Shown here piece after piece: positions 1 through 12,170 of a DNA stretch of 64,000 bases; positions within the stretch are counted from its first letter, which is position 1, and each line of letters starts with the position of its first letter. Source of the stretch: Stromatinia cepivora (Eukaryota > Ascomycota > Leotiomycetes > Helotiales > Sclerotiniaceae); NCBI GenBank assembly GCA_014898415.1, contig RCTD01000016.1:310001-374000 (forward strand), written 5' to 3'. The notes below the pieces were generated by a model, which worked only from the letters and a program-made list of their open reading frames with translations, had not been told where the DNA came from and searched no databases. Both the position numbers and the translations under genes were made by a program.

Positions 1-914
1 GTTTTACGTCACAAAGGACTGCATGTTTTTCTCGTGCTCATTTGATTCATGGTCGTATCTCACGTGAGACACAGATCCCTACGCATATTGCTCTGACTGC
101 ATCTCTCCTTGTCAGACATCCCTACAGTTTACCCCAGTGTTCTACTTGGTTCATGCAAGTGATACAGTGGCTAATACCCAGGCTATAATATGTACGATAG
201 TACGTGAAAAAATGATGATACTGAAGGTAGTATGTATCACCAAAAGTAATACTTATAATAATATACGGAAATACCGGCATTTAGCTTTGAATATTTAAAT
301 ATTAATATTAGAGTAGGGAATGCTTAATTATATTGATAGTTTTATTTAATTAAGAAATAATACTAATATATTAAGTAGTCTATAGCTAATTTAAACTTTG
401 GCATTTTGTATATTATTAATAGTATTCAATATTATTGAAATATTTAATACTTCCAATAGTATAGAATTCAATACCATTTACTGGAATATTTTCATAAAAC
501 ACAATACGCACCACCATACGGGTCCGTATACGGAATACGGTAAATAGTAAGTCAAAATTTGATTTGCCCCCTTTTGCTTGATGACTGCATCTCTCTTTGT
601 GTGACATTCCCACGCCTAACCTTGGCGGAAAAGTATTCTGCAATTTCATAATTACTCAGCCTCCGAGCTGATGACTTCGGCATGATTCAATCCCGACTAG
701 CATCCAAGTATCAAGCATCCGGACATAACGGACAGCAAGGATTTAATTATTTTCCAACCTTTCATCAATAATCTTGCCTATAACCACTAAAGCACTCAAG
801 CATATAACCTGCTGTTCTTCATTCTATTCGAACCCTCATCTCTCCAATTTAACTTAGCACTCTGTTATACTTCCGAGATATCACCTTCTAAACAAACCGT
901 CCGAACTTGTCATC
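1..914. other. Gene-free 5' flank, A+T-rich patch
   Basis: No convincing gene is seen. About 180-480 is strongly A+T-rich. A short imperfect direct repeat (start TGACTGCATCTCT) occurs near 94 and again near 582. The last ~150 bases are the presumed promoter of the dehydrogenase starting at 915. The small open frame at 416-649 on the minus strand has no family character. Confidence 0.5.
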
Positions 915-1901
915 ATGGCTGAACAAACAGTTGTCTTAATTTCTGGAGTTAGTTCAGGTATGTAAATGCCTTGAATATTCTTAAAAACCAAATAAATCAC
1001 AAGGCTCAGAGCTTACTGGTGATATAGGAATCGGAAAGGGATTAGTTGAATACTATCTCTCAAAACCAAACCACACCATTATCGGAAGTATCCGTAACAG
1101 CAGCACTCCATCCATAGCAGAGTTAAAGTCAACCGAGCCTGCAAGCGGTTCCAAACTTCTTCTCGTACACATCGACAACACCTCCCCCGACGACCCAAAA
1201 AAAGCATTAGCCGATATCGAAGCCGCCGGTATTGAACACATCGATGTCGTCTTTGCCAATGCAGGAGGCAGTCCACCCGTCGTGGATCTTGAAAATGTTT
1301 CTAGCAAGGACATGATTTCCAGCTTTCAAACCAACGCTATTGGTCACCTTGTACTTTTCCAAACACTTAGACCATTGCTTCAGAAGTCAAAATCTCCGAA
1401 GTGGGCTTCTATTTCTTCAATCGGTGGTTCGATTGGTACGATCGGTACTTTGAATACTTATATTACTCCTGCTTATGGTGCTTCTAAAGCTGCTTTGAAT
1501 TGGTTGACTCGGTAAGTCTAACGCCATTTCAGATCTTACTTTTAATATCATATTAATTTATCGATACAGTGCAATTCACTGCAGTCAGCCATGGCTTGTT
1601 ATACTCGCTTTCCACCCAGGGTAATTTACTCCTCGAAGAATTTAAAATTGAGGAATTCTAATAGAAAGATAGTCTTGTCCAAACTGGTCCTGGTAACTGG
1701 ATCGCTCGCAATATGGGAATGGAACAAGCACCTACCTCAATCAATGAAAGTGTCACGAACCTTGTCACGAAAGTAAGTAGCCCTTCATATTTATAAAAAT
1801 AATCTTCTAATCATAATTTTTTGTAGCTTGAGGAAGCTACCCGCGACAAATACTCTGGCAAATTCATCGATGCTACGGAAGGCAGTGAAATTCCCTGGTA
1901 A
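915..1901 (+). CDS. Short-chain dehydrogenase/reductase, Nor-1/StcE-like
   Basis: NAD(P)-dependent classical SDR, cytosolic, probably a ketoreductase. Five exons read through cleanly: 915-957, 1028-1511, 1570-1620, 1673-1772, 1827-1901. The spliced protein has the Rossmann motif SGVSSGIGKG near the N-terminus, the NAG motif (FANAGG), the catalytic Ser segment (SSIGGS), the active-site YGASK, and HPG followed by LVQTGPGN, as in SDRs that bind NADP. The overall style resembles norsolorinic-acid-ketoreductase-like SDRs of fungal polyketide clusters (family knowledge), but the substrate cannot be read from sequence. All splice sites are GT-AG and no lesion is visible. It lies just left of the transposon block, with the polyketide synthase on the far side, so a link to that pathway is possible but unproven. 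Confidence 0.9.
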
Positions 1902-2127
1902 CTAATGATAGAGACAGGAAAGAAGAAGCAGATTTTTTTGGAGTTTAGCACCAAACCAATGGTCTTGTCCTATCACTTTTTCTGTTTGATTAGGATTGAT
2001 CGTTTCGCTCTGAAGCTTTATCTTTCTTTATACTGTTATGTAGTTCTCTCTTGAACCTTTCTACTTTCATTAAAAGATAGATTATCAAAACAATATACAT
2101 ATATTATTGTCTATCATTCTCTACTTA

Positions 2128-2176
2128 ACGTGGTTTATCAGTGTGCGGGTCATATCAGTATGCGGATCATTTTCAC
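2128..2176 (+). repeat. Left terminal inverted repeat of Fot1-like element
   Basis: Pairs with 14341-14389. The first 15 bases are identical, and the differences over 49 bp (positions 16, 19, 33, 35, 39, 41) are all G/A or C/T. Similarity continues a further ~15 bp inward. Confidence 0.9.
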
Positions 2177-2229
2177 CTTAATTCATTCTTTTCTCTTTCA
2201 ATATGCGTTTTATTAATAATCTATAATGA

Positions 2230-2743
2230 ATTCGAATAATTAAGAAATCTGTATACTCTTCGTTATCGAAGTTATTCAAAAAGACAAAAAAATAAGCATT
2301 CGAAAGATTGCAAAGATATATAATATCTCGAATACGATATTACAATATAGAATTAATAATATTACTTTTTGCTCCGAATATCGATTTAAATCTTATAATC
2401 TTTTAAAATTAGAAGAGAATATTATTTCTGAATATATATTTGATATAGATATAAAAGGATTTCTATCTAAATTAAAAAATGTAAAAGATATAATGAATTA
2501 TATTCTTGAATTGAGGGGTACGAAGTGTATTAGGAAGTTTTAAATGTATCGATTTGTAAAATGTCGAATCGAATTAAAAACATATTTTAATTGTATTTAT
2601 AATTTTTAAAGGGTTTTTTATGAAGATCCTAAGTTTATTGAAAAATGGTTTCGATTAGTTTCGAATATATAAGCGAAATATAGTATTCTCGATAACGATT
2701 TCTATAATTTCGATGAAATAGGCTTTATGATGGGGATTATATG
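2230..2743 (+). pseudogene. Fot1-like transposase, N-terminal half (decayed)
   Basis: Reading through stops, the frame ending at the insertion point gives a recognisable pogo/Fot1 stretch: a region like 'CEDPELIEQWF', then 'KYGILDDDIYNFDE' and GFMMG. The first catalytic Asp codon (FDE motif) is intact at 2712-2714. The following Thr codon has become Ile (ACA to ATA), a RIP-type change. The LTR retrotransposon starts a few codons later, at 2744, so the break falls just after the first catalytic motif. The frame resumes at 13149. Confidence 0.75.
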
Positions 2744-3025
2744 TGTCACGAATCGTGAACCACAGGAGGCTAACCACATGATACCTCTTATCTCCTATAT
2801 CAATTTATGAACTGATCATCCATATATATGCGTTACAAATCATACAATTTAATATAGTAAAATGATAACTTTAATAATATATATATATAATTTTGTAGTT
2901 TATAAATGAATATTTGTATATATATATCTAATCGTTTTTTATGAGCTATAGTTCTTCAATTATAGATTCCAAAGAATATAATTGATCTTGTTTATTTAAC
3001 TTTATTATAATTCTTATATGTTACA
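2744..3025 (+). repeat. 5' LTR (282 bp) of chromovirus
   Basis: Aligns over its full length with 12867-13148. It starts TGTCACGAATCG, whereas the 3' copy starts TATCACAAATCG. Differences are overwhelmingly transitions, as RIP produces. Confidence 0.92.
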
Positions 3026-5637
3026 TTATCTACAATTTATTTATAAGTGTTCGGTTATTTGGTGGTTTTCCAAATAATATCTTATTTTAATAATATCTTT
3101 TTAGGTGAATTTTTATGAATATTATATCTAAAGGAAGAAAATTTATTCTGATTTAATTAACAAAGATATAAACACTTTTAGAAGTATATTATCACTTTTA
3201 TAATACAACAAATTCCTTTTTCTGTATATTCCAAATCTTCGAAAGTATATTTTAAAGAACCTTTTCCTTTTCCTTAATTATTTCAATAATCCTTTAAAGA
3301 AAATATAAATATAGAATTGGATAATATTACTATTGAAAAAAAAAAGATTAATAAAAAAAAGATTCCAATATATAAAACTAATGCTTCCAACGATTTAATT
3401 ACTTTTTCTGAATTATTATTACAATTATAAGATCTTTATATAATGATTATAAATTTGAAAGAGAAGAATCGATAATTGAAAATTATAATGACGATAAGTT
3501 TTATAATAGTGTAATTTCTTTTTAAACCTTAAATGATATTTATATAGGTATTCAGATCAATAATAGTACCTAGGATTTCCTTTATTCTTTTAATTGAAAT
3601 TCAAGGATCTTTATTCAAGCAAACCCAAAGATCTTGAAATCAAAGGAAGAAAACTTTGATTAAACGATTTGATCATTCGGGGTTCTCCAAAGAATCTTTT
3701 TCTTTTTCAGGAAGTGATGATTTATCTAATAATCAGAGATTCTTTTATTCAAAAAACTAATCTAATTGATTAAGATTGTATTCTTATATTAATTATAATT
3801 CGCAGCAAGATATATATACATCAAAACCCATAAATCTTACTACTAAATTTAACAATAATATTGAATCTAAAATTAGTTTATAGCAATTATTGATTATAAA
3901 ACAATTCGAATTGTATATTATATTATTTAAGAGTGAAATGCAATATTGTGTATATATAATCAATTAAATTGAATTGGAAGTATAAATATATTATTATATT
4001 CTTTATATATAAATACTCCGATTTATAATATTCGAATTGATCGAATAATTTGTAACGATTTATCGGAATCTGATTGAAATCGATAATATTCGCTTTTAAT
4101 ACGAGATATATATTATATTTAATATAATTTGATATAATAACTTTTTAGAATAATATAGAAAGTTCAGATTATTTATTATTCAAATAAAAATTATCGATGA
4201 TAAGGTTTTATTTAAGGATTTTAAACAAAAGATTTCTGATTTTCTTTTACAAATAATAATAATATTCATTAAGGATTATAAGATTATAGAAGAATTCGCG
4301 AATATATTTATTAAAATAAATCAAAATGAAATTTCATTATAAAAACGAAACCGATATTATATTGATCGAAAAGCCTTTATAGCTATTTGCAAATCAATAA
4401 TTATTACAAATCTTTTACAATTCTTTCGGAACTTTAATAATTCCAATTTTGGAACCTTTATATTCCTGAAATCGTTTCCATTCCGGAATACCCCTCCCGA
4501 ATACACCGGTCCTGTTGTATCCAATAACTATTCAAACTTTAAATGTTTATTACTCTTTCCTTTTCCTGAAATAATATATATATCGATGCTTTGTATCGAT
4601 AACTTTAATGAAATCGAAACAATATAAGAAAAAATAGAAGAATTCGAAGAATATCAGAATATCGAAGAAGATTTCAGTTTAAAAGTTATAATTGAAGCTA
4701 TATAGAATGTCTGTTTAGAAGAAAAAAAGCGTTTAAAACCAAATATTTAGATTCTGTTTCCATTCTAAATATTATATGGGATATAAGATTTCTTGATCTA
4801 ATTAAGTTTATAGGAAAAGAAATATTCATTTTTCCCTATAATTTTTCGAAAAATGGTTATATTTATTGATCAAGAGTATTTATTGATTTTAAAGCAAATG
4901 GATTTGCTTTTATTAATATTATATTCTTTACTTATTTATTTCTTATATTTAAATTAAGAATTATACTATTTGAAGTTTCAATTGAAGTTAAAGGGTATAA
5001 TAATGTATAAGGCCATATTATTACCCATTTCATATTCTTTAATTTAATGGTCGATGGTTATAAATAATCTTTTGTTCTTTTTCTTATTATTGAATTAAAA
5101 AGTTATAGTATTATTTTAGATAGACTTTAATTATCAAAGATTTAAGCGAAACTCGATTGTTTCAATCGGTATTTCGAATAGTCTAAAGAAAAATCCCATA
5201 TTATCTTCTATTCGAATAATCTTTTTATTATTTAATCATCTCTTTATAAACGGAAGATCAATCAATTAATTTAATAAGATATTGATCGATAAAATGATCA
5301 ATTCAAAGAATATTGGAATCGAAGAGATTCACAATTGAGTAAATCAATCGCAATTGATGATATACAATAAGAACCTTCAAATATGAATATAATATAAATT
5401 CTTACTGAAAAAGAAAAAGTCCTGATTCCTTTCAAATTTAATTCATTTTTTTCCCAATTAATTATATCATTATTACAAATCTATGAATACTTCCCCTATA
5501 TATCGCCCAAAGTCCTTGATCTATATATTCAAATCCAATAAATTCTAATTAGAATATAAAAGAAATAAACAAATTGAATTCTTTATTATTATTCTGAAAG
5601 AATTTGATAATATAATAGATTTTCGATAGAACAAACA
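3026..5637 (+). pseudogene. Chromovirus gag and protease region (decayed)
   Basis: Downstream of the 5' LTR no frame stays open, but coding character remains. Around 4860-5200 one frame gives an aspartic-protease-like segment: 'LIDFKANGFAFIN', then 'KGYNNV', 'GHIITHF' and 'LDCFNRYFE'. In Ty3/gypsy proteases the first of these would contain D-S/T-G; here Asp is followed by Phe-Lys, so the active site is lost. The gag part (about 3100-4650) is too eroded to define domains. Confidence 0.6.
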
Positions 5638-5642
5638 ATATA

Positions 5643-5792
5643 TGTCACGAGATACACGTGATCGCGTACGATCGGACTAGTACGGTACTAAGCTCCAAGC
5701 CGATCATATATATAGCTTCATAGCACATTCTCTTTAGCTCTATAGCTTTTAATTCTAAGGTTGATCTTTAAACGCTCATTGGATTCATTACA
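5643..5792 (+). repeat. 5' LTR (150 bp) of gag-only copy A
   Basis: Starts TGTCACGAGATACACG and ends ATTACA. It matches 7168-7317, 8735-8884 and 10261-10410 end to end. Differences from its 3' partner are all transitions in the part compared. Confidence 0.92.
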
Positions 5793-5958
5793 TTATTAAA
5801 AGCTCTTTCAAATAAGAAATGGAATAATATATGTTTATACTCATACACACTTTGCTTGCTCTTATTCTAGGTACATGCTCATGTTCATTCGCTTGCACAT
5901 GGATCTTCTTAATATTATTCGAAGGTATTGTTTTTTTCTTACCCTTAATTTCTAAGCT

Positions 5959-7098
5959 ATGGATTACGATTCGATAAATCTTACGATTACAGAACTTCAT
6001 AACGAAATGATTCATCAACAGAATGAAATCTCGTTCCTACGCTTCCTGATTCTTGAACACATTCCTACTATTTATACTCCTTCTCATCCAAAACCCTCTC
6101 TCCCTGATCCTAAAAAGTTCAATAATAATTCTCAAAAGTTCAATATCTGGCTTTCTTCAATTCGAATAAAACTACAAATAAACAACATTACAATCAATAA
6201 CTCTATAATTCAATTTTACTATATTTATCTCAATCTCGAATCTTATATATAAATTATAATACTATTTCAGCTTTCTTTTATTAATTAAAACATTCCTTTA
6301 AATTATACAACGATCCTGAATCAATTTATATATATTTATAACAATTTAAATAAAGTTCAAAAAACCGAAAATAAATTATTCATTCTCAAACAAGGAACTG
6401 ATTCTTTATATACCTATATTACAAAATTCAAAAGAACCCTTTACAAAACCAAAGATCAGAATTGGCCCGATTCAAATAAAATCTCAACCTTTCACAATAG
6501 ACTCAATATTACTCTTAGAAATCGTCTTTCTCAATAACTTTCTCTTCCCTACTTTTATCCCGATTTTATTCAAATTATACAATAATTAGCCATTTATATA
6601 ACAAATAGATTTTTTATATTATCCTATTTTAATAAATCTAAAACCCTATATATATTGTAGAATCTATTCCATTTTCGAAACCATGATTCAATAAATGTTA
6701 GCAATCTTAATATCATTAATACCCTTAGCCCTTTTGATATCCAACCGGATAAATTCAATCGTACTTTGATTCTATTCTACATACAAGTACCCGAGTTTTC
6801 CTTTTCTGAAAGAATTCTTTTATATAAACAAAATAAATATATATAATATAGAAGTAATTCTTATTAGATATAAGTCTGTTTGTTAAATCTATATCAAGGA
6901 ATCCAAGATCGATAAAAGCCTGTATCGATTATTATATTAATTATTGAGCCCGAAAACGATGATGATAAGGATCTAGGAGAGATAATCAATAATCGATATT
7001 TTGAAAATCACTTAGAGAAGGCAAATGGTACAATAGATACATATTCGTTAACTATAATGCAATCCACACATCAAGAATTTTTATTAAAAGAAGATTAG
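5959..7098 (+). pseudogene. Gag-like protein of copy A
   Basis: The first 97 codons (5959-6252) are open: an N-terminus rich in Asp/Asn/Ile, then 'PSLPDPKKFNNNSQKF' and a Trp-containing helical region (IWLSSIR). This has the look of Ty3/gypsy gag (retrotrans_gag, 'P..F.G....W...'). After stops the same frame continues with 'ENKLFILKQGTDSLYTYI' and 'TLYKTKDQNWPD', also gag-like. No zinc knuckle could be made out. Confidence 0.7.
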
Positions 7099-7167
7099 TG
7101 ATCATTTTATACTTAAGTTATTCATTTAAAGTAAATTCGAAACGAACTCTTCAGAAGGGAGAAATAG

Positions 7168-7317
7168 TATCACAAGATATATATGATTATGTACGATCGG
7201 ATTAGTACGGTACTAAACTTTGAGTCGATTATATATATAGCTTCGTAGTACACTCTCTTTAGCTCTGTAGCTTTTAATTCTAAGATTGATCTCTAAACGC
7301 TCGTTGGGTTCGTCACA
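7168..7317 (+). repeat. 3' LTR (150 bp) of gag-only copy A
   Basis: Starts TATCACAAGATATATATG and ends CGTCACA. It carries more RIP-type transitions in its first half than the 5' LTR. Confidence 0.9.
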
Positions 7318-7322
7318 ATATA

Positions 7323-8729
7323 CAAAAGAAAAAGTATTGATTATCTTAACTAAATTCAAAAATACAAAAGTTTGAAAAAAACTCGATTGAGTACTAATTG
7401 AAATCAATTCAGAATTTGAAATATTATTTGAATATCGATAATACCATTGAGTCTTTTCCAAACATAAATCAAATATTTTACTTTTTAATCGATCTTATAA
7501 TTATAAAATTATATTAAAAGACAAAAAAAAACAAATCTTATATTACAATCCGCTTTATAAGATATCCTTAAAATAATTGAAAGTTATCAAAAAATATATT
7601 ATAGATAACTTCAATAAAGATTTCATTAAATTCAATCAAGCCCTTTATATTGCATTTATTTTATTCGTTAAGAAACCCAATGGTAATTTGAAATTCTGTA
7701 TAGATTTTAGATTATTGAATTCCTTGATATATAAGGATCGGTATCCCCTCCCCTTAATCAATGAAATACTTTCTCGGCTTTCCAGTACTAAAATCTTTAT
7801 CAAATTCGATATTCATTAAGCTTTCTATTATATAAAAATAGATCCTATTTTAGAAGAATATACTATCTTTCGAACCCAATACAGATCATACAAATACAAA
7901 ATCGTACCATTCGGATTAACGAATAATCCTGTAATCTATTAATGTTATATAAATGATATTCTATTCGATTATCTAAACGTTTTTTATACAATATATCTCA
8001 ACGATATTCTAATCTATTCCAAAAACGAAAAAGAATATCAAATTTATATTAAACTAATTCTCGAATAATTAGAAATTGTTGGTTTATAAATGGATCTCAA
8101 GAAATGCAAATTCAATATTATATATATCAAATATTTGGGCTTTATTATTTCTATTAAAGAAATAAAAATGGATTCTGAAAAGATTAAGGTAGTTGAAAAT
8201 TAAATCTTTTCAATAACAATAAAAAAGATCCAATCATTCCTTGGTTTTTGTAATTTTTATTAATAATTCATTAAAAACTATAATATAATAACGAAACCTT
8301 TTAACGAATTTATTAAAGCAAACATTAAATTTATATTTGATAAAGTATATCAAAATATATTCAATATCTTGAAGAAAAAGCTTATCTTTATTCTATTCCT
8401 GCAATATTATAATCATCGACTTCCTTGTATACTCGAAACAAATATATTCAATAAAATAATTGTTAATATATTATCACAATAATATAACGAAGATTAATTT
8501 CCTATAATTTATTTCTCCAAAACTATAATTGTTATTAAATTAAATTACAAAATTTATAATAAAGAAATACTATCAATTATTTGATCTTTCAATTATTGAA
8601 GAACAAAACTTGCCGGTTCATTATATAAAATCAAGGTTTATATCGATTATAAAGCCTTCAAATATTTCATGATTATCAAAACTTTCAATACCCAATAAGT
8701 TTGTTAAATAAAAGTTCTAATTGATTATA
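7323..8729 (+). pseudogene. Chromovirus reverse transcriptase and start of RNase H (decayed)
   Basis: 7577-7819 is open and reads as Ty3/gypsy reverse transcriptase: FVKKPNGNLKFCIDFRLLN, then DRYPLPLINEILSRL and KFDIH. After a stop the frame goes on with 'IVPFGLTNNP' and the catalytic motif, here YLNDIL at 7994-8011. The usual motif is YLDD, so the first catalytic Asp is Asn (G-to-A) at 8000-8002. Further on, 'CKFNI...KYLGFIIS' and 'IQSFLGFCNFY' mark the thumb/connection, and 'KPFNEF...' leads into RNase H. The gag-only copy B interrupts at 8735. Confidence 0.88.
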
Positions 8730-8734
8730 ATTTT

Positions 8735-8884
8735 TGTCACGAGATACACGTGATCGCGTCCGATCGGGCTAGTACGGTACTAAGCTCCAAGCCGATCATA
8801 TATATAGCTTCGTAGCATATTCTCTTTAGCTTTATAATTTTTAATTCTAAGATTGATTTCTAAATGTTCATTGGATTTGTTATA
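8735..8884 (+). repeat. 5' LTR (150 bp) of gag-only copy B
   Basis: Starts TGTCACGAGATACACG; the first ~90 bases are almost identical to the 5' LTR of copy A. It ends GTTATA where the intact form ends GTCACA. Confidence 0.9.
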
Positions 8885-10260
8885 TTATTAAAAGTTCTTT
8901 CAGATAAAAAATAGAATAACATCTATATATATTTATGTATACTTTATTTGTTCTTATTTAAATATATCGTTTATACTTTTTCATTTATATATAAATCTTT
9001 TTGATATTATTCAAAAATATTATCTTTTTTCTTACCCTTAATTTCTAAACTATAGATTACGATTCGATAAACCTTACAATTGCAAAACTTTATGGCAAAA
9101 TGATTTGTTAGTAAAATGAAATCTCGTTTTTATACTTTCTGATTCTCGAATGTATTTCTGCTACTCATACTCCTTCTTATCCGAAACCCTTTCTCCCTGA
9201 TCCTGAAAAGTTCAATAATAACTCTCAAAAGTTCGATATCTGATTTCCTTCGATTCGAACAAAACTACAAATAGACAACATTGCAATCAACAATTCTATA
9301 ATTCAATTTTACTATATTTATCTCAATCTCGAATCTTATATATAAACTATAATACTACCTCAATTTTCTTCTCTTAATCAAAACATTCTTTTAGATTATA
9401 TAACAATCCTAAATCAACTTATATATATTTACAATAATCCAAATAAAATCTAAGAAATCAAAAACAAACTATTCACTTTCAAATAAAGAACCAATTCTTT
9501 ACATACCTATATTACAAAATTCAAAAGGATCCTTTACAAAACCAAAGATCAGAATTAACCCGATTCAAATAAAATCTCAATCTTTCATAATAAATTCAAT
9601 ATTACTTTTAGAAATTATCTTTCTCAATAACTTTCTTTTCTTTACTCTTATCCCGATTTTATTCAAATTATACAATAACTAATTATTTATACAACAAATA
9701 GATTCCCTATATCATTCTACTTTAATAAACCTAAAGCCCTATATATATTACAGAATCCATTTCATTTTCAGAATTACAATCCAATAAACATTAACAACCT
9801 TAATATTATTAGTACTTTTAACCCTTTTGATATTCAACCGGATAAATCCAATTATACTTTGATTCTACTCTATATATAAGTACTCGAATTTTCCCCTTCT
9901 GAAAGAACTCTTTTATATAAACAAAATAAATATATATAATATAGAAATAACTTTTATTGGATATAAATCTATCTATTAAATCTATATTAAAGAATCCGAG
10001 ATCGATAAGAACCTGTTTCGATTATTATATTGATTATTGAACCCAAAAGTGACAATGATAAGGATCTAAGAGAAATGATTAATGACCAATATTTTGAAGA
10101 TCGTTTAAAGGAAGTATATAATACAATGGATATATATTCGTTAGTTATAATATAATCCACGTATCAGGAATTTTTATCAAAAGAAGATTAGTGATTATTT
10201 TGTACTTAAATCATTCGTTTAAAATGAATTCGAAGTGAATTCTTCAAAAGGGGGGGGTAA

Positions 10261-10410
10261 TATTACAAGATATACATGATCGCATTCGATCGGGTTAGTA
10301 CGATATTAAGCTCCGAACCGATTATATATATAGCTTTGTAGCACACTCTCTTTAGCTTTGTAGCTTTTAATTCTAAGGTTGATCTCTAAACGCTCGTTGG
10401 GTTCGTCACA
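10261..10410 (+). repeat. 3' LTR (150 bp) of gag-only copy B
   Basis: Starts TATTACAAGATATACATG and ends GTTCGTCACA. It directly follows a G-rich polypurine tract. Confidence 0.9.
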
Positions 10411-10415
10411 ATTTT

Positions 10416-12170
10416 ATTATTATATATCATTCTAAAAAAAATAATTTTTTCATTAATATTTTAATCTATCGGATCAACAAATTAGACTTTCAGAATTATA
10501 CCAAAAAGAAGAATTGTCTTTAGCAGTTTATTAAAAACAACCAAGTTGATATTGAAATTATAAGATAAGCCTTACGAAAGCATCATTCAGATAAAACAGC
10601 AATTATTAATATCGATTTGAATGAAATCGTTCTTCAATTTAATTTAATTAATCATATTATCAAAGCAAATAAAACTATAGATAGCTTATTAACATTCAGA
10701 ATATAAGCTATCCAAGATCATAAGTATATATCACTCCAAAATGACCTTTTGTTCTACAATAATTATTTGATAATATCCGATATCGACAATCTTCAAATTT
10801 ATCTAATTCGTGAAACCTATAATTCCGTTTCCACTGCTTATCCTAATATAAACAAAACCTATCTCTTATTATTTTAACAATACTATTGACCCAGAATATA
10901 CGATACTATAACCAGATATATATATAATTGTTATATTTACAAATACAGTTTCATTCTATATAATTGTATCCCCGATTTATTGTATCTACTTCAGATTTTT
11001 AATCAAATATAATAATATATCATTATAGATTATTACAACTTTAATAAAAATAAATATAGATATAATAATGTTTTAATCATTATTGATTGATTAATGAAAC
11101 AAACTATTTTTATATTTTGTTATAAATCAATCGATACTCGAATTCAAGTACAATTATATCTCTACTATATATATCAATATTATAATCCTCTTAATATTAT
11201 AATATCAGATTGCAGTCCTTAATTCATATTACAATTCTGGAAGGAATTCAATTAAATCCTAAAAACTAATCTCAAATTATCCATTACTTACCATCCCCAA
11301 ATTAATGATCAAATTAAGATTTATAATCAATATCTTTAATAATAATTAAAATTGTTTATTAATTATTATCAAAACAATTAATCAGAATTCCTATCTATAA
11401 TAAATTACACATAATTTATTCTTTTATATAACTCTTTAGAAGAATTTATACCCTACGAAACTCTATACAGATATACATCGAAATATACATGGGAATAAAA
11501 GAAAGACGCTAGTAAATCAATAGATGATATAAATATACATAATACCTGTATATATATAGAATGTAATAGATTAATTCTTATACAAACGAAAGAAGACCTA
11601 TTGTATACTCAAAATCAAGATATCGAAATCCATGAATATTTATTAGTGTAAGATCGATTTCGATATCAGAGATTATGTATAATTCAATGTGAAGAGTTAT
11701 TCTACCTAGAGATTATTCAAGAAACTGGATTTTCTAATTCAAAGAAGATTCAAAATCATTAATCGATCTAGAAGTTCTTTTAAACTTGAACTTTCGATTA
11801 CAATGAAAATTCATCTTATTTTCCTTTCAGATCGATTATACAAAATATATAACGATCCTTTTCCTAATCAGATATTCGAATCACCTCCATCTATTAATAT
11901 AATTAATAATTCGGAATAGGAAATGAAGAAAGTTCTAATAATAAAGAAAGCACGAAAAACCCTATTATACAAAATCTTATAATTTAATAACAATATCGAT
12001 CTTATCTGATATCCTATTTCCGATCTTAAAATATCATTATATCTCTTATACGATTTTCATCTAGCCAATTCAATATTATCTAATCCTTCCAATCGATTAA
12101 TTGATTAAATAAAGCTTTATAAAAACGGAGAGGATAATTATAATTATATAGATGACGATTTATTTATAAA
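10416..12170 (+). pseudogene. Chromovirus RNase H end, integrase and chromodomain (decayed)
   Basis: With stops ignored, an integrase is readable: a tether-like segment near 10840 ('TYLLLF.QYY.PRIYDTI'), core pieces 'DYYNFNKNKYRYN', 'IISDCSP' (usual SDRGPQF) and 'YHPQINDQ' (usual YHPQTDGQ). From about 11860 a chromodomain follows: 'KVLIIKKARKTLLYKIL', 'DLI.YPISDLK', 'LYDFHLANSIL', matching the W-x-V-E-K-V-L...Y-x-V-K-W...DFH-x-x-N pattern of fungal gypsy chromodomains. Chromodomains steer integration towards histone-marked chromatin (family knowledge). Confidence 0.82.

Larger units (their letters stand above)
5638..7322 (+). mobile_element. Gag-only LTR element, copy A (5643-7317)
   Basis: A 1675-bp element with 150-bp LTRs (5643-5792, 7168-7317), flanked by perfect ATATA duplications at 5638-5642 and 7318-7322. 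Between the LTRs there is only a gag-like frame starting near 5959 and running through RIP stops to about 7098, then a purine tract (AGAAGGGAGAAATAG) just before the 3' LTR. There is no room for protease, polymerase or integrase, so it must have been mobilised in trans. It sits between the protease and reverse transcriptase parts of the chromovirus, whose LTRs are unrelated. A second copy lies at 8735-10410. Confidence 0.92.
8730..10415 (+). mobile_element. Gag-only LTR element, copy B (8735-10410)
   Basis: A second 1676-bp copy with LTRs at 8735-8884 and 10261-10410 and perfect ATTTT duplications at 8730-8734 and 10411-10415. The internal sequence aligns along its length with copy A, including the gag start region (here lost) and the polypurine tract AAAAGGGGGGGG ahead of the 3' LTR. 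It is more decayed than copy A and has no open gag segment of useful length. It interrupts the RNase H/integrase part of the same chromovirus. Confidence 0.92.

Noticed and set aside
416..649. 77-codon minus-strand open frame
   Set aside because: No family features, and it sits in A+T-rich DNA with an accidental-looking sequence.
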